NCBI RefSeq assembly: GCF_000024345.1
Contig: NC_013729.1
Span: forward strand, 2,666,001 to 2,730,000
Reading direction: 5' to 3'
Length of the DNA stretch: 64,000 bases
Source of the DNA: Kribbella flavida DSM 17836
Lineage (GTDB): Bacteria > Actinomycetota > Actinomycetes > Propionibacteriales > Kribbellaceae
In this document: positions 59,059 through 64,000 of the stretch, piece after piece
Layout: the number at the start of each line of letters is the position of its first letter
Position numbering within the stretch: the stretch's first letter is position 1
Translations under genes and position numbers: made by a program
Notes under the pieces: model-generated
What the model was told of the DNA's origin: nothing
The model's input: the letters and a program-made list of their open reading frames with translations, nothing else
The model's database searches: none

Positions 59059-60333
59059 ATGGCGATCCAGCCGTGGTTCGAACAGGCCAAGCTCGGCATC
59101 TTCCTGCACTACGGCATCTACGCGGTGAACGGGATCGCCGAGTCCTGGTCGTTCTTCAACGGCGAGATCAGCCACGAGGACTATCTCGAGCAGCTCGACG
59201 GGTTCACCGCGGCGAAGTTCGACGCCGACGCGTGGGCGGAGCTGTTCGCGGCGGCCGGCGCCCGGTACGCCGTACTGACGAGCAAGCACCACGACGGCGT
59301 CGCGCTCTACGACACCGCGGCGAACGACCTGTCCACGGTCAAGGCGACCCCGGCGCGGCGCGACATCGTGCGCGAGTACGTCGACGCGCTGCGCCGGCGC
59401 GACCTGCGGGTCGGGCTCTACTTCAGCCACCTCGACTGGTCCCACCCGGACTACGCGACCGTGCGCCCGGCCGGCATGCCCGCCGGCGAGCGCGGCAACC
59501 CGTACGCCGTACCGGCGGCGGGGGAGGAGGACCCGGAGCGGTGGGAGCGGTTCCTCGCCTTCCACCGGGCACAGCTGACCGAGATCGTCGACCGGTTCGC
59601 GCCGGACCTGCTGTGGTTCGACGGGGACTGGGAGCGGGACCCGGAGCAGTGGCGGATGGAGGAAGTCCGCGCGCTGATCGAGGCCAAGCTGCCCGAGGCG
59701 GTGATCAACGGGCGGATGCGCGGCGGCTTCGGTGACTACGCGACGCCGGAGCAGGGCGTGCCGATCGTGCCGCCGGCCGGGCCGTGGGAGCTGTGCGTCA
59801 CGATCAACGACTCGTGGGGGTTCCAGCACGACGACCACCACTACAAGTCGGTACGGCAGCTGATCCGGCTGTTCGCGGAGACGATCGGTGGCGGGGGCAA
59901 CCTGTTGCTGGACGTCGGGCCGCGCGAGGACGGCAGCATCCCGGCGGAGCAGGTCGAGCGGCTGCGCGCGCTCGGCGACTGGATCCGCCGGCACGACCGC
60001 GCGGTGCACGGCACCACCCGCGGGCTGCCGGCCGGCGCCTTCTACGGCGCCTCGACGATCTCGGCCGACCGCCGCCGGGTGTACCTGTTCGGCTTCGACC
60101 GGCCGAACGAGTACTTCGTCGTCCGGGGCCTCCGCAACAAGGTGCTCAAAGCAACAATCGTCGGGTCGGGGGTGGAGCTCCGGGTCGACCGCCAGGGCGG
60201 CGGCATCGAAGGCGCCGCCGGCTGGACCTACCTGTACGTCGACTCCGACACAGCCCTCGACCACCACTGCACCGTTGTCGAGCTCGAACTCGACAACGAA
60301 CTCGACCTCAGCGAACACCACACCCGCGACTAG
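59059..60333 (+). CDS. Glycoside hydrolase family 29 alpha-L-fucosidase
   Basis: A 424-residue protein starting at ATG 59059 after GAGGAG. KLGIFLHYGIYAV and AVLTSKHHDGVALYDT are the GH29 N-terminal motifs. APDLLWFDGDWERDP contains the nucleophile Asp, and NLLLDVGPREDGSIP is the conserved C-terminal barrel motif. It has no signal peptide. It releases L-fucose from glycans and would act with the GH3 and GH38 enzymes encoded nearby. No transporter or fucose catabolic gene is seen in the window. Confidence 0.93.
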   Translation: MAIQPWFEQAKLGIFLHYGIYAVNGIAESWSFFNGEISHEDYLEQLDGFTAAKFDADAWAELFAAAGARYAVLTSKHHDGVALYDTAANDLSTVKATPARRDIVREYVDALRRRDLRVGLYFSHLDWSHPDYATVRPAGMPAGERGNPYAVPAAGEEDPERWERFLAFHRAQLTEIVDRFAPDLLWFDGDWERDPEQWRMEEVRALIEAKLPEAVINGRMRGGFGDYATPEQGVPIVPPAGPWELCVTINDSWGFQHDDHHYKSVRQLIRLFAETIGGGGNLLLDVGPREDGSIPAEQVERLRALGDWIRRHDRAVHGTTRGLPAGAFYGASTISADRRRVYLFGFDRPNEYFVVRGLRNKVLKATIVGSGVELRVDRQGGGIEGAAGWTYLYVDSDTALDHHCTVVELELDNELDLSEHHTRD

Positions 60334-60394
60334 GACGCTGGCGTCGGGTCCGTCGGGTTCGACAACTGGATCTGCCGGCGCTGTCGGGGAGCTC

Positions 60395-60443
60395 GAACAG
60401 CAGCGCGGGACCGTGAACAGCAGCGCGGGACCGTGAATAGCAG
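60395..60443. repeat. Short tandem repeat, 20-bp unit
   Basis: GAACAGCAGCGCGGGACCGT lies at 60395-60414 and 60415-60434, followed by a diverged third start GAATAGCAG. It is between the convergent fucosidase and ROK regulator genes, and no function is evident. Confidence 0.75.
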
Positions 60444-60480
60444 ATGCCCTGTCCGCAGTCTCCGGTTCTGTTCGAGGTTC

Positions 60481-61953
60481 CTAGAAGCGGCGGGCGGTGA
60501 GGGTGAGGTCGAGGGCGTTCTGCTCGACGTAGTTGAGGGCGTGGCGGACGGCTCCGACCGAGACGATGGTGTCGCCCAGGGAGGAGACCGCGACCTGCGG
60601 TGGGGTGGTGGTGAAGGTGGACAGCTGCTGCTCGATCGACGGCAGCAGCGACTTCGCCGCCTCGGCGACCGCGCCGCCGAGCACCACCAGTTCGGGGTTG
60701 AACAGAATCCCGACCGTCGCGACCACCCGAGCCGTCCGGACCGCGATGTCGCCGAGAATCTCCGCCGCCACCGCGTCCCCTTCCGCAGCAGCCCGAAACA
60801 CCATCTCCGCAGTCACCACACCCGCTCCGGCCGTCCCGCTCTGATTTCCCGTCCCCGCCCGGCCGTCCGAGCCGCCCGCAGTTGCCCTGCCGGTCTCACT
60901 GCCCTCGCCGCCCGCGCTCGCCAGACCGCCCGAGCCGCTCGCGCCGCCGGCGTCTGCTCCGCCGCTCGCGCCGCCGCCCTCTGCTCCGCCGCTCGCGTCC
61001 CCGGCCCATGCCCCGCCGCTCATCCCGCCGGTGTCTGCCCGACCGGCCGCCCGGCCTGCCGCCTCGTCGGCGAGTGCGGCGTCTTCGGCGGCTTCGAGGG
61101 CGAGCTCTCGCAGCAACGTGGCGACGGCCGGGTCGGCGACGGCGGCGGTGCCGCGTTCGCGGGCGATGCGGGCGATGCCGTGGGTGTCGCCGACGCCCTC
61201 GACCAGTTTCAGGTAAAGCATCTCGCCGGCACCGCCGCGACTCCCGTGCAGCAACCGGCCGGAGTCCATCAGCCCCGAACCGAACCGCTCACTGGCGAGC
61301 AGTACGACGAGGTCGTCCACCCCCTGGCCCTCACCGCGCCAGTGCTCGCCGAGCACCGCGAGGTTCGCGTCGTTCTCCAGCAGCGCGGGCCAGCCGTGCA
61401 CCTTCGACAGCCGCGCCGTCAGCCCGGTGTCGAACCGGCGCCAGAACTCGTCCGCGGCCAGGATGTTGCCGGCCCGGTCGACCGGCGCGGCCACTCCGAC
61501 CCCGGCCGCGATCACGTCCTCGTCGCTGACCCCGGCCGCGGTCATCGCCTCGACCACGGCCGCGTCGACCAGCTCGGTCCGGTCGGCCGGCTCCTTCACC
61601 GCCGCGAACGACCGGCCGGCCTTGGCCAGCGTCTCGCCGCGCAGGTTCGCCACCAGCACGGTGGTCTTGCCCGCGCCGACGTCGATGCCCAGCACGTACC
61701 CGGCCTGGCTGTTGAACTCGAACCGTCGCGACGGCCGGCCGACGGTGCTGTCGTCGCGCTCGGGCTCGAGCTCGACGACCCAGCCCATCGCGATCAGGTC
61801 GTTGCAGACCGCGTGCACGGTCGCCCGGGTCAGCCCGGTGGCCTCGATCAGGCCGGTTCCTGTCATCGCCCCCGCGGTGGACAGTACGCCGAGTAGCTTG
61901 CCGGCGTTGACCCGGCGCAACAGGGGCGGCGTGGCCGCCGACGTCTTCGGCAT
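60481..61953 (-). CDS. ROK family transcriptional repressor with internal Gly/Ala/Ser-rich insertion
   Basis: A 490-residue protein from ATG 61953 after GAGGAGG. Residues 1-70 are a winged helix (GTGLIEATGLTRATVHAVCNDL). YVLGIDVGAGKTTVLVANL starts the ROK domain. FGSGLMDSGRLLHGSRGGAGEM keeps the sugar-site region, but no CxCGxxGC zinc motif is seen. Between about 285 and 375 lies a run almost entirely of G, A, S, D and E (ASGGADAGGASGSGG type) that splits the ROK fold. The domain then resumes and ends LVVLGGAVAEAAKS and SSLGDTIVSVGAVR. It is divergent from the GH13 gene and likely represses it in response to a sugar. Confidence 0.85.
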   Translation of the reverse strand: MPKTSAATPPLLRRVNAGKLLGVLSTAGAMTGTGLIEATGLTRATVHAVCNDLIAMGWVVELEPERDDSTVGRPSRRFEFNSQAGYVLGIDVGAGKTTVLVANLRGETLAKAGRSFAAVKEPADRTELVDAAVVEAMTAAGVSDEDVIAAGVGVAAPVDRAGNILAADEFWRRFDTGLTARLSKVHGWPALLENDANLAVLGEHWRGEGQGVDDLVVLLASERFGSGLMDSGRLLHGSRGGAGEMLYLKLVEGVGDTHGIARIARERGTAAVADPAVATLLRELALEAAEDAALADEAAGRAAGRADTGGMSGGAWAGDASGGAEGGGASGGADAGGASGSGGLASAGGEGSETGRATAGGSDGRAGTGNQSGTAGAGVVTAEMVFRAAAEGDAVAAEILGDIAVRTARVVATVGILFNPELVVLGGAVAEAAKSLLPSIEQQLSTFTTTPPQVAVSSLGDTIVSVGAVRHALNYVEQNALDLTLTARRF

Positions 61954-61998
61954 AACAGGCTTGACCTCCTCGTGGACGCGCCGCACAATACTGCAGAA

Positions 61999-62010
61999 TC
62001 TAAATTTAGA
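61999..62010. promoter_or_regulatory. Palindromic operator TCTAAATTTAGA
   Basis: A perfect 12-bp palindrome inside a 35-bp AT-rich patch (with TATATAAATCTG to its right) in the 151-bp region between the divergent ROK regulator and GH13 genes. It is probably the ROK operator overlapping the promoter. Confidence 0.55.
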
Positions 62011-62104
62011 CTCTATATAAATCTGAACCACCACCGCCTGACGTTCTACCCGCCGCAACCGAACGCCGAACGACATCACCCGCCCGATCCGAGTGAGGCT
62101 TCCC

Positions 62105-63754
62105 TTGACCAGTACCCCCGTCCAGGAGACGCGCACCGCCCCGACCGACCCCGACTGGTGGCGGCAGGCGGTTGTCTACCAGGTCTACCCGCGCAGTTTC
62201 GCCGACTCCAACGGCGATGGCATCGGTGACCTGCAGGGCATCATCAGCCGCGTCCCGTACCTGGTCTCGCTCGGTATCGACGCGGTCTGGCTGAGCCCGT
62301 TCTACCCGTCCGCGCTGGCCGACGGCGGGTACGACGTCGACGACTACCGCGACGTGGACCCACGGCTGGGCACGCTCGCCGACTTCGACGAACTGGTCGG
62401 CGCCCTGCACGACGCCGGCATCAAGCTGATCGTCGACATCGTGCCGAACCACAGCTCCGACCGGCACGAGTGGTTCCGGCAGGCGGTGGCGGCGCCGAAG
62501 GGCTCGCCGGAGCGCGACCGGTACATCTTCCGCGAGGGCGTCGGCGACGAGCCGCCGTCGGACTGGGACTCGGTCTTCGGCGGCTCCGCCTGGGCCCAGA
62601 TCCATGACGGCCAGTGGTACCTGCACCTGTTCGCCGCCGAGCAGCCCGACCTCAACTGGGACAACCAGGAGGTCCGCGAGGACTTCCTGACGACCCTGCG
62701 GTTCTGGTCCGACCGTGGCGTGGACGGCTTCCGCGTCGACGTCGCCCACGCGCTGGTCAAGGACCTGACCGAGCCGCTGCCGTCCAAGACCACGCTGCCG
62801 CGGCAGTCGGAGTCCAACGGCGTGCACCCGTTGTGGGACCGCGACGAGGTGCACGAAATCTACACCGAGTGGCGCAAGGTCCTGAACGAGTACGACCCGC
62901 CGCGTTCGGCCGTGGCGGAGGCGTTCGTGCCGGCCGCCCGCCGGGCGCGGTACGCGAGTGCGGCGGGTCTCGGTCAGGCGTTCAACTTCGACCTGCTGCA
63001 GGCCGACTGGGACCACGACAAGTTCCGCCAGGTGATCACCGAGAACCTCGCGCTCGCCGAGCAGAACGGCTCGTCCTCGACCTGGGTGTTCTCCAACCAC
63101 GACGTGGTCCGGCACGCCACCCGTTACGGGCTGCCGAAGAACCCGCACGGTACCTGGCAGGACGGCAAGGCGTGGCTGCTGAGCAACGGCACCGAGCCGA
63201 CCGTCGACGTCGAGCAGGGGTTGCGCCGGGCCCGGGCCGCGGTCCTGCTGATGCTCGCGCTGCCCGGTTCGGCGTACCTGTACCAGGGCGAGGAGCTCGG
63301 GCTGCAGGAGGTCGGCGAGCTGCCGGCGGCGAACCTGCAGGACCCGGCGTACTTCCGGTCCAAGGGAGCCGAGAAGGGCCGCGACGGGTGCCGGGTGCCG
63401 TTGCCGTGGACGATCGGCGGGCTGTCGTTCGGCTTCGGCTCCGGCGGGTCGCACCTGCTGCAGCCGAAGTGGTTCGGCGCGTACTCGGTCGAGGCGCAGG
63501 AAGGCGATCCCGAGTCGACACTGAGCCTGTACCGCAAGGCCCTCGCCGTACGCCGTGGGCTGCAGACCGGCGAAGGCCTGGAGTGGGTCGACGCCGACGA
63601 CCTGGTCCTGCACTTCAAGCGGCCCGGCGGCTGGCAGTCGGTGACGAACTTCGGCGCCGCCCCGATCGAGTTGCCCGACGGCGCGGTCGTGCTGGCGAGC
63701 GGCCCGCTGGAAGGCGACAAGCTGCCGACCGACACCACCGCCTGGCTCATCTGA
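62105..63754 (+). CDS. Glycoside hydrolase family 13 alpha-glucosidase
   Basis: A 549-residue protein from TTG 62105, seven bases after GAGG; GTG 62093 is the alternative start. DWWRQAVVYQVYPRSFADSN opens the barrel. IDAVWLSPFYPS and DIVPNHSSDRHEWF follow. DGFRVDVAHAL holds the nucleophile Asp, AVAEAFVPA the acid/base Glu and FSNHDVVRH the third Asp. QVYPRSF and the short loops indicate the oligo-1,6-/alpha-glucosidase subfamily. It is cytoplasmic and hydrolyses maltose- or isomaltose-type oligosaccharides. Likely control is by the divergent ROK regulator. Confidence 0.93.
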   Translation: MTSTPVQETRTAPTDPDWWRQAVVYQVYPRSFADSNGDGIGDLQGIISRVPYLVSLGIDAVWLSPFYPSALADGGYDVDDYRDVDPRLGTLADFDELVGALHDAGIKLIVDIVPNHSSDRHEWFRQAVAAPKGSPERDRYIFREGVGDEPPSDWDSVFGGSAWAQIHDGQWYLHLFAAEQPDLNWDNQEVREDFLTTLRFWSDRGVDGFRVDVAHALVKDLTEPLPSKTTLPRQSESNGVHPLWDRDEVHEIYTEWRKVLNEYDPPRSAVAEAFVPAARRARYASAAGLGQAFNFDLLQADWDHDKFRQVITENLALAEQNGSSSTWVFSNHDVVRHATRYGLPKNPHGTWQDGKAWLLSNGTEPTVDVEQGLRRARAAVLLMLALPGSAYLYQGEELGLQEVGELPAANLQDPAYFRSKGAEKGRDGCRVPLPWTIGGLSFGFGSGGSHLLQPKWFGAYSVEAQEGDPESTLSLYRKALAVRRGLQTGEGLEWVDADDLVLHFKRPGGWQSVTNFGAAPIELPDGAVVLASGPLEGDKLPTDTTAWLI

Positions 63755-63760
63755 GAGCGG

Positions 63761-63856
63761 ACCTGCAGCACTCACCAACCCGCCCCGCGCGAGGCATCGC
63801 GGGGACTGGTGAGCGGCGACCGGCGCCTGGCGCGGTCCTTGCCGAGTGCTGCAGGT
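63761..63856. terminator. Multi-branched stem-loop after the GH13 gene
   Basis: ACCTGCAGCACTC (63761-63773) pairs with GAGTGCTGCAGGT (63844-63856). Competing inner stems exist: CTCACCA/TGGTGAG (63771-63777 and 63807-63813) and CCCCGCG/CGCGGGG (63783-63789 and 63798-63804). It starts 7 bases after the stop and probably terminates transcription. Confidence 0.65.
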
Positions 63857-63903
63857 TCGGCGCTGGGCCGGGGGCCCGCACCGGGTGCGGCAGGATTGGG
63901 CCC

Positions 63904-64000
63904 GTGACAACGAGTCTCGGTGCCGTGAAAGCTGTTCTCGACCGCCTCTACGACCCGGCCTGGGCGGAGAGCTGGGACGCCGTCGGGCTGGTGACCGGCG
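63904..64000 (+). CDS. Nif3-like dinuclear metal centre protein, N-terminal start (partial)
   Basis: GTG 63904 opens a frame that runs off the window edge. The 32 visible residues include VKAVLDRLYDPAWAESWDAV and GLVTG, matching the N-terminus of the Nif3/YqfO family (LYPxxxAExWDNVGLxxG). These are conserved metal-binding hexameric proteins of uncertain function. A weak GGGCCC precedes the start. Confidence 0.75.
   Translation, partial: MTTSLGAVKAVLDRLYDPAWAESWDAVGLVTG

Overview
The window is high-GC chromosomal DNA of an actinobacterium. Frequent GTG starts, overlapping stop/start junctions, a fasR-linked discrete FAS II operon, a homodimeric-type pyruvate dehydrogenase E1, and the actinobacterial families DUF3145 and DUF3052 all point that way. 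The gene mix (many glycosidases, PucR and ROK regulators) suggests Nocardioidaceae, perhaps Kribbella. The genus is an inference and not proven by the sequence.

Layout. 1-1672: tail of a type III polyketide synthase, an ICMT-type methyltransferase and a flavoprotein, arranged like the Streptomyces srsABC phenolic-lipid operon. 2071-4986: a divergent PucR regulator / D-amino-acid dehydrogenase pair. 5512-8830: thioredoxin and an aldo/keto reductase, separated by 1.9 kb of strand-skewed repeats that include a 105-bp tandem repeat. 9053-15228: a type IV secretion/conjugation-like operon (TcpC-, TcpE-like proteins, VirB4-like ATPase) that breaks off inside its fifth large gene. That gene is joined directly to the C-terminal half of a MoxR ATPase, which is followed by intact DUF58 and VWA genes. 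17998-18495: DUF3145.

18734-25433, minus strand: fasR-fabD-fabH-acpP-fabF-accD. FabD carries an extra C-terminal biotinyl-like domain whose biotin lysine position is arginine. 25487-31910: a PHP-domain protein, a frameshifted pirin, a membrane protein, a MarR regulator divergent from an esterase, a lipoprotein and a peptide transporter. 32057-36094: aceE divergent from DUF3052 and an AhpE-like peroxiredoxin, then tRNA-Val(UAC).

36391-48582 is the most unusual part. It is one giant reading unit of about 3,970 codons, interrupted by a single extra G. It encodes an acyl/AMP ligase, about 1,330 residues of low-complexity linker, a ketosynthase without catalytic Cys and first His, an intact acyltransferase, a carrier domain without its serine, a half condensation domain and an intact adenylation domain. 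It has no thioesterase and no usable carrier of its own.

48795-64000: a membrane protein, then a glycan-degradation region with a ROK sugar kinase, GH38 alpha-mannosidase, PhoD phosphatase, GH3 hexosaminidase, GH29 fucosidase, a ROK repressor and a GH13 alpha-glucosidase, ending in the start of a Nif3-like gene. No transposase, integrase, CRISPR array or rRNA was seen. Several gaps between convergent genes hold elaborate stem-loops. Two of them hold arrays of many small hairpins with changing stems and conserved loops or linkers.
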